64,000 bases of DNA from Microbulbifer aggregans (GTDB lineage Bacteria; Pseudomonadota; Gammaproteobacteria; Pseudomonadales; Cellvibrionaceae): assembly GCF_001750105.1 (NCBI RefSeq), contig NZ_CP014143.1, positions 1,178,001 to 1,242,000 of the forward strand, written 5' to 3'. The number at the start of each line of letters is the position of its first letter. Position 1 is the stretch's first letter. This document shows, piece by piece, positions 1-9,158 of this stretch. The translations under genes and the position numbers were made by a program. Under the pieces are notes generated by a model that was given only the letters and a program-made list of their open reading frames with translations, ran no database searches and was not told the DNA's origin.

Positions 1-1
1 G

Positions 2-511
2 CTGGTGAACGATGTGTCCCTGCGTGGCCTGATCCCCGGTGAGCTGGCCAAAGGCTTCGGCTTCTATCAGTCCAAGCCGTCCAGCGCGTTCTCGCCGGTC
101 TGTGTCACACCGGAACAGCTGGGTGATAGCTGGAAGGAAGGCAAGCTGCACCTGCCACTGACCTCCGAGTTGAACGGCAAGACCTTTGGCAAGCCGAACG
201 CCGGCGTGGACATGACTTTCCACTTCGGCCAGCTGGTGGCCCACGCGGCCAAGACCCGTCCCCTGGGAGCGGGCACTATCATCGGCTCCGGCACGGTGTC
301 CAACAAATTGGATGGTGGCCCAGGCAAGCCAGTGGATGACGGCGGTGTCGGCTACAGCTGTATCGCCGAGATCCGCATGATCGAAACCATCCAGAACGGC
401 AAGCCGAGCACCTCCTTTATGGACTTCGGTGATCGTATCGCCATCGAGATGTACGATGACGAGGGCAAGTCGATCTTCGGTCGCATCGAGCAGGTTGTCG
501 AAAAATCATAA
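2..511 (+). CDS. Fumarylacetoacetate hydrolase family protein, C-terminal part
   Basis: This is the 3' end of a gene whose start lies before the window; the frame is open from base 2. The visible 169 residues carry the FAH fold signature HFGQLVAHAAKTRPL followed by AGTIIGSGTVSN, which in this family surrounds the metal-dependent C-C bond hydrolase site. The length and the conserved C-terminal half fit either a two-domain fumarylacetoacetase-like protein or an acylpyruvase-type enzyme of aromatic or tyrosine catabolism; the N-terminal half needed to decide is missing. No signal peptide can be judged. A clear intrinsic terminator follows, so this is the last gene of its transcript. Confidence 0.9.
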   Translation: MVNDVSLRGLIPGELAKGFGFYQSKPSSAFSPVCVTPEQLGDSWKEGKLHLPLTSELNGKTFGKPNAGVDMTFHFGQLVAHAAKTRPLGAGTIIGSGTVSNKLDGGPGKPVDDGGVGYSCIAEIRMIETIQNGKPSTSFMDFGDRIAIEMYDDEGKSIFGRIEQVVEKS

Positions 512-529
512 AAATCACTCGATAAGAAG

Positions 530-558
530 AAGGCCACCCAAGCGGGTGGCCTTTTTTG
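530..558 (+). terminator. Rho-independent terminator after the FAH-family gene
   Basis: A GGCCACCC / GGGTGGCC stem with a 4-base loop is followed by a run of six T, starting about 20 bases after the FAH-family stop codon. It separates that gene from the sulfatase downstream. The roughly 250 bases between this hairpin and the sulfatase start hold no supported gene. Confidence 0.9.
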
Positions 559-815
559 TTTCACTACTCCTCTTCTACACCCGCGACCTTCGCCGGTTGT
601 TATCTCTTTACCTGCTGCCGGCGCCTTTCCTGACTAATCACCCACTTTCCACTTCCTTCGGCAGGAGCTGAATATCACGCCGGAGGTCCGGAGGCTCAGT
701 GCTCCAGTGCTTCTGTGGGCTAGAGTTAGCGGAGAAGTGCGCTTCGATTAGCCTGCCCTGGTAGCGAGCGGGCGTACGTTTCTCCGTAATCTGGTAATGC
801 AAAGGAATAGCTGTC

Positions 816-2513
816 GTGAAAAGTACCTGCTTCGCCTTGATGGCCGCTCTGCTTCTGTTCGCCTGCTCAGAGAAACAGGATACGGATTCGACGGCCACGG
901 GCGATTCGGCACAGAAAACAGTGAGCTCTGCAGTCACTGAGCACCGGGAAGCCGAAACCGAGCAGATCATTGCCTCAAGCAAGAGAGAGTCGGCGGAGCA
1001 GAATAGCAATTCCGCCCAAGACAAAAAGCCGGCCAATCGCCAATCAGGCGGCAAGCCCAACATACTGGTGATCTGGGGTGACGATGTCGGCATGTGGAAC
1101 ATTAGCGCCTATCACCGAGGCATGATGGGAGGGAGTACCCCAAATATCGATCGTATTGCCAAAGACGGCATGATGTTTATGGATCACTATGCCCAGGCAT
1201 CATGCACCGCGGGGCGGGCCGCATTTATCACCGGCCAGTATCCCATCCGCACCGGCTTGAGCACCGTTGGCCTGCCGGGCGCGAAAGAGGGAATCATGAA
1301 GAAAGATCCTACCCTCGCGGAGATGCTCAAAGCCAAGGGTTATGTCACCGGCCAGTTTGGCAAAAATCATCTTGGTGACCGGGATGAACATTTACCAACC
1401 AATCACGGTTTTGACGAGTTCTTCGGGATTCTCTATCACCTGAATGCGGGCGAATATCCGGAGCAGTATGACTTCCCCAAAGATGAAGCCATACAGGAAA
1501 AGCTAAAACTGAAAATGCGCGGTGTCATTCACTCCCGGGCAATGCCAGATGGGTCGCAGAAGATTGAAGATCTCGGACCTTGGGGGCGGGAGCGGCAGCG
1601 TAACCTTGATCAGGAAGTGCTCGAACAGTCCAAGCGTTTTATCAGTGACGCGGTTAAATCTGGCAAACCCTTCTTCGTCTGGCACAACACCACACGCATG
1701 CACTATCGCACTAACCTGAATGAGGAATATGCCGGTAAAAGTGGTTATGGGATCTATGCAGACGGAATGATGGAGCTGGATGATGACGTTGGCGAGCTAC
1801 TGGACCTCCTCGACGAGCTTGGTGTTGCCGACAATACCATCGTCATGTTTTCAACCGATAATGGTGCAGCCTCCAATTCTTGGCCAGATGGCGGCAACCA
1901 TCCGTTCCATGGTGAAAAGGGTGTTGGCGGCTGGGAGGGCGGATTCCGGGTCCCCATGCTGGTGAAGTGGCCTGGGCATATTCCCGAGGGGGCCTATACC
2001 GGGGAATTCATGACCATGGAGGATTGGGTGCCGACATTCATGTCCTGGCTGGGTGACAAAGACATTAAGAAGGAACTGCTGACCGGTAAAAAAATCGGCG
2101 GGCAGAGCTACAAGGTGCACTTGGATGGTTACGATCAGAGTGATCTGTTACTCAACCTGGGCAAGTCAAAACGTAAGGAATTTTACTATTTTACCGAAGC
2201 GACTTTCCACGGTATGCGCTATGGCGACTGGAAATTACTATTTATCCGGCAGGACCACTGGTTCCGTGCCCCGCAAAATGCCCTCACTACCCCATACATC
2301 ATCAATCTGAAACTCGACCCCTTTGAGCGTTTTACCGAATCCCGAGGTTACGATGAATGGGCTGAAAACCGTAGCTGGATACTCGGGCAGGCAGGTCCGA
2401 AGATCGCTGAGTTTGTCCAGTCTTTCAAAGAATTTCCCCCCAGCCAGAAGAGTATGGAGTTGCAAGTGGATGCGGTGAGCGAAACCATCAATTCGCAGGC
2501 GATGAGTCGTTAA
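816..2513 (+). CDS. Lipoprotein sulfatase (type I, FGly-dependent)
   Basis: A 565-residue exported sulfatase. The N-terminus is a lipoprotein signal (LLLFACSEK), so it should be anchored on the periplasmic side of a membrane. After a low-complexity charged linker (about residues 20-80) the sulfatase fold begins with the metal-binding WGDDVG (D89, D90). The maturation motif is C130-T-A-G-R134, matching the C-x-(P/A)-x-R rule for conversion of cysteine to formylglycine. Further alkaline-phosphatase-superfamily landmarks are STDNGA and HGEKG. Substrate cannot be told from sequence; arylsulfates or sulfated polysaccharides are possible. The start is GTG. No formylglycine-generating enzyme lies in the window, so it must be encoded elsewhere. 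The gene stands alone and converges on the amidase at 2564. Confidence 0.9.
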   Translation: MKSTCFALMAALLLFACSEKQDTDSTATGDSAQKTVSSAVTEHREAETEQIIASSKRESAEQNSNSAQDKKPANRQSGGKPNILVIWGDDVGMWNISAYHRGMMGGSTPNIDRIAKDGMMFMDHYAQASCTAGRAAFITGQYPIRTGLSTVGLPGAKEGIMKKDPTLAEMLKAKGYVTGQFGKNHLGDRDEHLPTNHGFDEFFGILYHLNAGEYPEQYDFPKDEAIQEKLKLKMRGVIHSRAMPDGSQKIEDLGPWGRERQRNLDQEVLEQSKRFISDAVKSGKPFFVWHNTTRMHYRTNLNEEYAGKSGYGIYADGMMELDDDVGELLDLLDELGVADNTIVMFSTDNGAASNSWPDGGNHPFHGEKGVGGWEGGFRVPMLVKWPGHIPEGAYTGEFMTMEDWVPTFMSWLGDKDIKKELLTGKKIGGQSYKVHLDGYDQSDLLLNLGKSKRKEFYYFTEATFHGMRYGDWKLLFIRQDHWFRAPQNALTTPYIINLKLDPFERFTESRGYDEWAENRSWILGQAGPKIAEFVQSFKEFPPSQKSMELQVDAVSETINSQAMSR

Positions 2514-2563
2514 CCTGGCTTTCTGCCGGATTTCTGTTGCTACTTTAAGTGATAGCTCTCTGC

Positions 2564-3415
2564 CTACAGTCGGCGCATCGACAGCAATGGCATCTGCCTT
2601 CTCACCTTTTCCAGTTTTACCACTTGCAGGTTTGCTGTGATTACCGCTTCGCCTTCCCCGGCTTCGGCGAGCACCTCTCCCCAGGGATCGATGATCACTG
2701 AGTGCCCCCAGGTGCGCCTTTTGGGTGAATGCACACCGCCCTGGTTGGCGCCGATCACGAAGCAACCATTCTCGATTGCACGTGCACGTAACAGCGTCAA
2801 CCAGTGCGCCTGCCCGGTGGTATGGGTAAACGCTGACGGCACCACGAGAACTTCTGCACCGGCTACAGCCAGATTGCGGTAGAGCTCGGGAAAGCGCAGG
2901 TCGAAACAGACACTCAGCCCCAACTGCCCCCAGGGTGTTGGAGTGACCAGGGTTTCCTCCCCGGGCTCGATACTCGCAGACTCACGGTAACTGCCCGCCG
3001 CGTCTTCTACCTCCACATCGAACAGGTGAATCTTGTCGTACCGGGCGCGGAGTTTGCCCTGAGCGTCATAAACCAGGCAGGCCGAGCGACTGCGCCGGCC
3101 CTCAGTCGCCGAGCCATCCGGCCGCTGCGATAGTGGCACTGAACCCGCTACGATCCAGATGCCCAGCTCCGCGGTCCAGTGCTGCAGCGCGCTTTGAATA
3201 GGCTGACGTTCAGGACAGGCTTCGCCCTCGCCGGCAAAGGTCTCGGCGACCGAAAAACTACCTCGATCTGACATGTGGGCAAAGTTTTCCGGCAACAGGG
3301 CAATTTTTACTCCGCGACTGACAGCGTCACACAGCAGTGAGTGAGCACTTGTCAGGTTATCGCTGACCGATTCGCTGCTCACCATCTGTATGGCAGCAAT
3401 GCAGACGTCTTTCAT
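2564..3415 (-). CDS. Carbon-nitrogen hydrolase, Nit1/deaminated-glutathione-amidase type
   Basis: A 283-residue nitrilase-superfamily amidase with the full catalytic triad: E43 in LLPENFAHM, K128 in RYDKIHLF and C170 in SVCFDLRFPELY. The KIHLFDV and CFDLRFPE strings match the branch that includes Nit1 and YbeM, which hydrolyse deaminated glutathione; that subfamily assignment is inference. No signal peptide, so cytosolic. It converges with the sulfatase (about 50 bases between stops) and is transcribed away from the aldose-epimerase gene. Confidence 0.85.
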   Translation of the reverse strand: MKDVCIAAIQMVSSESVSDNLTSAHSLLCDAVSRGVKIALLPENFAHMSDRGSFSVAETFAGEGEACPERQPIQSALQHWTAELGIWIVAGSVPLSQRPDGSATEGRRSRSACLVYDAQGKLRARYDKIHLFDVEVEDAAGSYRESASIEPGEETLVTPTPWGQLGLSVCFDLRFPELYRNLAVAGAEVLVVPSAFTHTTGQAHWLTLLRARAIENGCFVIGANQGGVHSPKRRTWGHSVIIDPWGEVLAEAGEGEAVITANLQVVKLEKVRRQMPLLSMRRL

Positions 3416-3633
3416 GGTTGGCTTCCTTCAGCCTGATCACGACTGTGGCATTTTTATTTTGACCGTACCTGTCATCGGTATGTCCGGCAAGAGTCGCAAA
3501 AAGAGGTGTTGTCTGAAATCATGGCAGGTCAATTGAATGCCTCGACCCGGCGCCTCCTGATTGTTTTGTTTGGTTTGCCACTGGTGAGGAGTGCCGATGG
3601 ATCAAAGTTTATAGAAAAAAGGGTAGGTGAGTG

Positions 3634-4500
3634 ATGGCAAGTCTGATTTTGAAAAATGACCGCCTCACTGTCGCAGTGCGCGAAAAAGGGGCAGAGTTGT
3701 TCAGCTTGGTGGATCATGTTCGCCAGCGGGAACTGATGTGGCGGGGTGATCCGGATGTCTGGGCCGGCACGGCGCCGATTTTGTTTCCTGTGGTGGGTCG
3801 CCTGAAGGGCGGCGGCTACCATCACGATGGCCACTGGTATGCCATGCGCAAACACGGCTTTGCCAAAACGCGGGATTTTTCACTTGTCAGTGCCGATGAG
3901 CATTCTTTGACGCTGGTGTTGCAGGCCGATGAACTGACCCGGGCCCAATACCCATTTGAGTTTTTGCTGCAGGTCACTTTCAGGCTGGAGGAGAGCGGCC
4001 TGTCGGTGCGCTATGGGGTAGAGAATCGCGGTGAAGGGGGGATGCCATTTTCCCTCGGCTCCCATCCCGCCTTCGCCCTGCCGGGCGAAACCATGGAGGC
4101 CTCGGACAGTTACCTGGAATTCGAGTGCGAGGAGCAGGGCGGGTGCTACTGCCTGGAGGGTGATCTGTTGAGTGAGAATGCTGGGCCTTCGCCCATAGTG
4201 GGGCGGCGCCTGAGCCTTGGGCGGGAGACCTTCGCCAGGGATGCGCTGATCTTAAAAGATATCCGTTCGCGCAAAGTCGGTCTGTTCGCAAGAGGTGAAC
4301 GGCTGCTGGAATTCGATACTGGCGGCGCGGCCCATCTTGGTGTGTGGGCAAAACCGAACGCACCCTACGTCTGTATCGAGCCGTGGTTGAGCACAGACGA
4401 TTCACCTTCCGCACCTGCCGATCTAGCGGACAAGCCCGGATTTATCACATTGCAGCCCGACGAGGTTTTCGAAACCGGTTACCGGATCCACTGCGCCTGA
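3634..4500 (+). CDS. Aldose 1-epimerase family protein (LacX-like)
   Basis: A 288-residue protein of the galactose-mutarotase-like fold. Seen: an N-terminal strand pair (VAVREKGAELFSLV), MWRGDPDVWAGTAPILFPVVGRL, RKHGFAK and SLGSHPAFALP, which together are typical of the LacX subgroup that interconverts sugar anomers or binds sugars. It is cytosolic (no signal). An in-frame GTG lies one codon upstream; the ATG is preferred because a GGTAGG sequence sits at proper distance. It converges with nanE, and together with the sugar locus to its right it could supply the correct anomer to the kinases; that link is by context only. Confidence 0.8.
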   Translation: MASLILKNDRLTVAVREKGAELFSLVDHVRQRELMWRGDPDVWAGTAPILFPVVGRLKGGGYHHDGHWYAMRKHGFAKTRDFSLVSADEHSLTLVLQADELTRAQYPFEFLLQVTFRLEESGLSVRYGVENRGEGGMPFSLGSHPAFALPGETMEASDSYLEFECEEQGGCYCLEGDLLSENAGPSPIVGRRLSLGRETFARDALILKDIRSRKVGLFARGERLLEFDTGGAAHLGVWAKPNAPYVCIEPWLSTDDSPSAPADLADKPGFITLQPDEVFETGYRIHCA

Positions 4501-4531
4501 TCAGGTCGAGGGTAACGCTGCGCGACAACTG

Positions 4532-5263
4532 CTAGGAGTGTTCACTCGCTACCGCTTGTGCTTTCTGCAGGAGGGGAGCTGAAGTGGCTTCGGCAAACCA
4601 CTGAGTTACCACCTCGGTACGAGTGATCGCCGTGCCGACGGTGACAGCCCAGGCGCCCAGTTGTCGCGCTTTAGCGCAGTCTTGCGGGGTGTTGAAACGA
4701 CCCTCGGCCATGACCCGCGGATAGCTCTGTGCCAGCAGCTGGAGGAGTTCGAAATCCGGCTCGGCTGGCACAGGGCCGCCGGTATAGCCGGACAGCGTCG
4801 AACCGACAATGTCGGCACCGAGGCGGTAAGCGTTCGCCGCATCGGCCATGCAACTGCAGTCCGCCATCGCGACCCTGCCGTGACCATGAATCGCATCGAC
4901 TAGTGCGTTGAGAGGTGCAGGCCTTGGGCGGGCGGTAGCATCCACGGCGATGATGTCTGCCCCGGCCAGAGCCAGCGCTTCGACATCAGAGAGAAAAGGG
5001 GTGATGCGCACCGGGCTGTCCGGCAAATCCCGCTTCACGATGCCGATAATCAGCGCCTGTGGCAGTGCCTCCCGCACCCGGGCCACGCGGGGGGCGCCTT
5101 CGATACGCAGACCATCGGCTCCTCCAGCGATGGCCGCGCTAGCCAGCCGCATCACGGTTTCGTCGTTATCCATGGGACCGTTGTCCACCGGCTGGCAGGA
5201 GACGATCAGGCCGTTTTGCACCCTTCTATCCAGTGCGTCCAGAGCTTCCGTGCGTGCTGTCAT
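4532..5263 (-). CDS. nanE: N-acetylmannosamine-6-phosphate 2-epimerase
   Basis: A 243-residue TIM-barrel enzyme converting ManNAc-6-phosphate to GlcNAc-6-phosphate. NanE signatures are clear: GLIVSCQPV near the N-terminus, GADGLRIEG, GIVKRD (catalytic lysine region), ADIIAVDAT, ADCSC and GSTLSGYTGG. It is cytosolic. Its start overlaps the stop of the GntR gene (ATGA), so both are on one leftward transcript divergent from the ABC transporter operon. With the ROK kinase at 7384 it makes a ManNAc to ManNAc-6-P to GlcNAc-6-P route. No nanA (sialate lyase) is in the window, so the ManNAc is probably not derived from sialic acid here. Confidence 0.92.
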   Translation of the reverse strand: MTARTEALDALDRRVQNGLIVSCQPVDNGPMDNDETVMRLASAAIAGGADGLRIEGAPRVARVREALPQALIIGIVKRDLPDSPVRITPFLSDVEALALAGADIIAVDATARPRPAPLNALVDAIHGHGRVAMADCSCMADAANAYRLGADIVGSTLSGYTGGPVPAEPDFELLQLLAQSYPRVMAEGRFNTPQDCAKARQLGAWAVTVGTAITRTEVVTQWFAEATSAPLLQKAQAVASEHS

Positions 5264-5997
5264 GATTCGTAAACCGTGGCCAGGCGGGTGCCGTTGCGCT
5301 GCACCAGCACGTTGAAGCGGTAGCGGTCTGCGCGGTACAGACTTTTGGCCAGCTCGATAATACGACCTTCCTCATCGTACACGGTGCGCTCCGCCAGTAA
5401 CGCCGGGCTGAAAGCGGGAATCTGCAGTAAGTCCGCCTCCTCTTCATCGACAACCGTGGCACTAATCTCCTGGCTGGCCTGATCCACCACCATCTCGTAC
5501 TGGTCGTGAAGCAGGCTGTAGAGGGAACCACTGCTGAGTTGCTGGATGGCCAGCTCCGGGAACGTGGCTTTTGGCAGGTAGACCCGCTCGATGGCCACCG
5601 GCTCCCCGTCAGCCAGGCGCAGCCGGCGTACCAGGAACAGCTCCGCGCCGGGAGCGACGTTCATCTTGCTGGCGAGCTTCACGTCCGCCTGAACCACATC
5701 ATTGAACAGCAGCCGGTTGGAGGGGGTGAGGCCCAGCTGCTGCATCTCCTCACTGAAGGACATCAGCTTGAGTTGGCTGGCGAGCGGCTGTGCCTTGACG
5801 AAGATCCCCGCGCCCTGGCGGATTTCCACCCTGTGCAGTGTTTCCAGGTGCTTCAATGCCCTGCGCAGGGTGTCGCGGGATACGCCCAGTTGCTCACTGA
5901 GCTCGCGCTCACCCGGCAGGCGGGTGCCCGGGGCCTGCTGGTCGATGATGTCCAGCAGCTGGCGATGCAGCTGCTGTTGTTTGCGGGTCATCCCCAT
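5260..5997 (-). CDS. GntR/HutC-family transcriptional regulator with UTRA domain
   Basis: A 245-residue regulator: N-terminal winged helix with LPGERELSEQLGVSRDTLRRAL (split here, residues about 23-45) and a C-terminal UTRA effector domain, which in this family binds phosphorylated or free sugars. The frame is open further upstream, but the ATG at 5997 is chosen because AGGA lies seven bases before it and the extra 43 codons fall in the promoter region and look non-coding. It overlaps nanE by four bases and faces the ABC operon across a 131-base divergent promoter region, so it most likely represses both directions until a sugar phosphate such as ManNAc-6-P or GlcNAc-6-P binds. Confidence 0.88.
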   Translation of the reverse strand: MGMTRKQQQLHRQLLDIIDQQAPGTRLPGERELSEQLGVSRDTLRRALKHLETLHRVEIRQGAGIFVKAQPLASQLKLMSFSEEMQQLGLTPSNRLLFNDVVQADVKLASKMNVAPGAELFLVRRLRLADGEPVAIERVYLPKATFPELAIQQLSSGSLYSLLHDQYEMVVDQASQEISATVVDEEEADLLQIPAFSPALLAERTVYDEEGRIIELAKSLYRADRYRFNVLVQRNGTRLATVYES

Positions 5998-6029
5998 CTG
6001 AAAGTCCTGAATGCCGGGATATTGGCATG

Positions 6030-6099
6030 CTAATTGGCCGATAGTGACGAAAATACTATACCAATTGGTTTGATTTTCAAATTCGGATTGGTTTACAGT
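6030..6099. promoter_or_regulatory. Divergent control region: putative GntR operators and forward promoter
   Basis: Between gntR and the binding-protein gene there is a perfect palindrome ACCAATTGGT (6060-6069), a direct repeat ATTGGTTT (6064-6071 and 6087-6094), and another TAATTGG at 6031. A plausible forward promoter, TTGATT (6070-6075) and TACAGT (6094-6099) with an 18-base spacer, is overlapped by these repeats. GntR/HutC regulators typically bind short palindromes in such positions, so this is the probable operator. The assignment is inference from position and symmetry. Confidence 0.5.
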
Positions 6100-6128
6100 C
6101 GGGGTGATAAGAAGGGATAAGACCAATA

Positions 6129-7391
6129 ATGCAATTGATCCTCGGCCCAGTCACCAGGCTGATCGCGGTCGGCATCGCAGCACTGTTCAGTGCCTGTGTC
6201 AGTGCCGCCACCCAGATCCAGTTCTGGACCATGCAGCTCTCCCCCTTTCACGATGAATACGTGAACGGGCTGATCGCCGAATTCGAGCGACAGAACCCGG
6301 ACGTGCGCGTGAAGTGGGTGGACGTGCCGTGGAAGGAAATGGAAAAGAAGGTGCTCGCCTCCGTGGCCGCGCGCACCGCCCCCGACCTGGTCAACCTCAA
6401 CCCGCAGTTTGCCGCCAAGCTGGCCCAGTACGGAGCACTGGCAGATCCGGAGCGCTTCCTGAGCCCGGAAGAGATCAGCGCCTATCTGCCGAATATCTGG
6501 CAGGCGAATAAATACCGCGGACAGAGCTTTGCCATCCCCTGGTACCTCTCCACCACCGTGACCATTTTCAATCGCGAGCTGCTGGAACAGGCCGGCGCCA
6601 GGGTGCCGTCAGACCACATCGAACTGCTGGATACCGCCAAACGCATTCGCAACACGCTGGACAAGTACGCTTACTTCCCGGCGATGGACGGCAGTCATCC
6701 GATGGAAAGCCTGGTGGCCATGGGGGCACAGCTGGTGGATGAAGGTCGGGGTGCGGTTGGGTTTGATAATGAGGCCGGCCAGGCGTTTTTCCGTTACTAC
6801 CGCGATCTCTATCAGCAGGGCCTGATCCCGCGCAATGTGCTGACCGAAGGGCATCGTAAGGCCGTCGACCTGTTCCAGTCGGGCGAGGTGGCCATGATCA
6901 CCACCGGCATGCAGTTCCTGAACAATATCCGCATCAACTCCCCCGACCTTTTTAAAAAAATCGGCATTGCGCCGCAGCTTAAGGTTAAGGATGCACCCTT
7001 CAACGTGGCGGTGATGAATCTGGCTGTGCCAGCACTATCCAAAAACAAGGAAGCCGCATTCCGTTTTGCCACCTTCGTCACTAATCACGAAAACCAGATG
7101 GCACTGGCTCACCGCGTGCCGCTGATGCCATCCACCGCCGAGAGCTATCGCGATCCGTTCTTCAGCGAACTTGGCCCAGAGCCCGGCATCGTCGATCGCG
7201 CCCGCCTGCTGTCGGCGCAGCAGATTCTTGAGGGTGGCGTGCTGGTGCCGCCGCTGCCCAACTACAGCAAGCTGAAAACCAGTTTTGTCTACAACCTGCA
7301 GTCCGCCATGCTGGGGAGATTGAGCGTGGATGAAGCGCTTGATGAAACCGCGCAGACCTGGGCACTTTTTCTGGGAGGTTCCGATGAATGA
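6129..7391 (+). CDS. ABC transporter sugar-binding protein (family 1)
   Basis: A 420-residue periplasmic solute-binding protein, the first gene of the sugar operon. A signal peptide ends near ACVSAATQIQFW. The mature part has the family-1 pattern of maltose and glycerol-3-phosphate-type receptors: IQFWTMQLSPFHDEYV, ERQNPDVRVKWVDVPW, PDLVNLNP and AIPWYLSTTV. It delivers an oligosaccharide to the two permeases at 8298 and 9158. The substrate is not visible in the sequence; the neighbouring alpha-mannosidase and ManNAc enzymes suggest a glycan with mannose and an amino sugar. Its end overlaps the kinase start by eight bases. Confidence 0.9.
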   Translation: MQLILGPVTRLIAVGIAALFSACVSAATQIQFWTMQLSPFHDEYVNGLIAEFERQNPDVRVKWVDVPWKEMEKKVLASVAARTAPDLVNLNPQFAAKLAQYGALADPERFLSPEEISAYLPNIWQANKYRGQSFAIPWYLSTTVTIFNRELLEQAGARVPSDHIELLDTAKRIRNTLDKYAYFPAMDGSHPMESLVAMGAQLVDEGRGAVGFDNEAGQAFFRYYRDLYQQGLIPRNVLTEGHRKAVDLFQSGEVAMITTGMQFLNNIRINSPDLFKKIGIAPQLKVKDAPFNVAVMNLAVPALSKNKEAAFRFATFVTNHENQMALAHRVPLMPSTAESYRDPFFSELGPEPGIVDRARLLSAQQILEGGVLVPPLPNYSKLKTSFVYNLQSAMLGRLSVDEALDETAQTWALFLGGSDE

Positions 7392-8298
7392 GTGCGTGCT
7401 CGCCGCTGACCTGGGCGGCACCAAGATTCGCACCGCGGCCTTTATGGCTGGTGAGGCGCATTTTGTTAGTGACCGACCAACGGATCTCAGCGCGGGTCGC
7501 GACGGCGTGATGGCGGCGCTGCGCGCTGCCATTGCGGATTGCCGGGAGCAGGCATCCACCAATGGTTGGGCGCCGGTCGCAGTAGGCGTGTCCTGTGCCG
7601 GCGTGATTGATCCACAGCAGGGTTTGGTCGTCGATGCGACTGCAGCCATCCCCGGCTGGAAGGGCACCCGGGTCGCCGAATTGCTGGAGCAGGAGCTTGG
7701 ACTGCCCGTCGCGGTGGAGAATGACGTAAAGGCTGCGCTGCTTGGGGAACTGTGCCGATCACCCGTGTATCGCGAGGGCACCACGGTCATGTTGGCGCTG
7801 GGCACTGGCCTCGGCGGTGCCATCGCCATCGATGGGGAAATACTGTCGGGTGCTTCTCAGGTGGCGGGCCATTTCGGCCGCACGCGCCTGCCCAGCCCCT
7901 GGCAGAGCGGCAAGACGCTCGCACTGGAAGACCTGGTTTCCGGCACTGGCCTGGCAAATATCGCCAACCACCTCGCCGGTGCGAACAGCTTCGACAACGG
8001 TCGCGATGTGCTGTCTGCACTGCGCCGCGGTGAGGCGCCCGGCCGTGCGGCCTGCGAGCGTTTCTGTGATTTCCTCCTTCTCGCATTGGAAAATATCTAC
8101 TGGTCACTGAACCCGGATCGGGTACTGATCGGCGGTGGTCTGGTCGCCGCGCGGGAAGACTGGTGGCATCTGCTGGAGCAAAAGCAGGCTGCCGCAGGCT
8201 TGCCGCTGTTGCTGGAGCCAGCGGGGCTTGGCAACGATGCCGGCATTTACGGTGCCGCCGCGCTCGCCCACACCCACGCAAATACCGGAGTGGTGTGA
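7384..8298 (+). CDS. ROK-family sugar kinase, ManNAc-kinase-like, lacking the zinc motif
   Basis: A 304-residue ROK kinase. Phosphate-binding loop ADLGGTKIRTA near the N-terminus, catalytic Asp in VENDVKAALLGE and the second glycine loop ALGTGLGGAIAID are present. The usual ROK zinc-binding CxCGxxGCxE that follows the GH pair is absent: the region reads GHFGRTRLPSPWQSGK and contains no cysteine. Start ATG at 7384 is preceded by GGGAGG; longer upstream reading is unlikely because it would run deep into the binding-protein gene. Pairing with nanE points to ManNAc or a related hexosamine as substrate, but glucose or mannose cannot be excluded. Confidence 0.82.
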   Translation: MNECVLAADLGGTKIRTAAFMAGEAHFVSDRPTDLSAGRDGVMAALRAAIADCREQASTNGWAPVAVGVSCAGVIDPQQGLVVDATAAIPGWKGTRVAELLEQELGLPVAVENDVKAALLGELCRSPVYREGTTVMLALGTGLGGAIAIDGEILSGASQVAGHFGRTRLPSPWQSGKTLALEDLVSGTGLANIANHLAGANSFDNGRDVLSALRRGEAPGRAACERFCDFLLLALENIYWSLNPDRVLIGGGLVAAREDWWHLLEQKQAAAGLPLLLEPAGLGNDAGIYGAAALAHTHANTGVV

Positions 8299-9158
8299 TG
8301 CAAAAGAGTCCGGGGCTGACCCCGTATCTGTTTCTTATCCCGGCTTGCGCCATTATTGGTGGCTTCGTGCTGTATCCGATGCTGCACGCCATTGCCGCCA
8401 GCCTCACCGATTACAACATGATCACCGAATCCCGGTTTGTGGGTGCGGACAACTATCGCAAACTGATCAAAGATCCCTTTTTCTGGAACAGTCTCGGCAA
8501 CACGCTGCTCTACCTGATTGTTGTGGTGCCATTCCTGGTGATTGCACCGATTTTCCTCGCGCTGCTGGTCAATAAGTCACTGGCCGGAATCAAAGTCTTT
8601 CGGGCGATCTTCTACCTGCCGGTGATCACCTCGCTGGTGGTGACCGGCCTGATCTGGAAGTGGGTCTATGAAGAGCAGGGCATCCTGAACTATTTCCTGC
8701 TCTCGACCGGTATTACCGATAATCCGGTGGCGTTCCTGACCGATCCTGCCAACGCGCTCTTCTCCGTGATGGCAGTGACCATCTGGACCGGGCTCGGCTA
8801 TTACATGGTGATCTATCTGGCCGGCCTGCAGTCCATTCCCAAGCACCTGTATGAGGCGGCGGAAGTGGAGGGGATTTCCAAGTGGCAGCAGACGATACAC
8901 ATCACCATACCGTTGCTGAAGCCGTCGATTGCCATTGTCGCAGTCATGTCCTCAATCGCCGCGATGAAAGTGTTCGAGGAAGTCTATGTCATGACCCAGG
9001 GTGGACCGCTCGATGCCACCAAGACCCTGGTGTATTTCATTTACCAGAGCGCCTTCGAGGAGTTTGAAATGGGCTATGCGTCGGCGGCCGGCGTGGTGCT
9101 GTTCCTCCTGACGCTGGGTCTGTCGATGATCAACCTGTTCGTACTGAGGAAGCGCTGA
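8298..9158 (+). CDS. ABC sugar transporter permease (MalF/UgpA type)
   Basis: A 286-residue inner-membrane permease with six predicted hydrophobic segments, beginning YLFLIPACAIIGGFVLYPML. The cytoplasmic EAA loop that docks on the ATPase is seen as YEAAEVEGISKWQQTIHITI. ATG overlaps the kinase stop codon by one base, and its own stop overlaps the next permease start, so the pair is translationally coupled. It works with the binding protein (6129), the partner permease (9158) and the ATPase (15650). Confidence 0.92.
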   Translation: MQKSPGLTPYLFLIPACAIIGGFVLYPMLHAIAASLTDYNMITESRFVGADNYRKLIKDPFFWNSLGNTLLYLIVVVPFLVIAPIFLALLVNKSLAGIKVFRAIFYLPVITSLVVTGLIWKWVYEEQGILNYFLLSTGITDNPVAFLTDPANALFSVMAVTIWTGLGYYMVIYLAGLQSIPKHLYEAAEVEGISKWQQTIHITIPLLKPSIAIVAVMSSIAAMKVFEEVYVMTQGGPLDATKTLVYFIYQSAFEEFEMGYASAAGVVLFLLTLGLSMINLFVLRKR

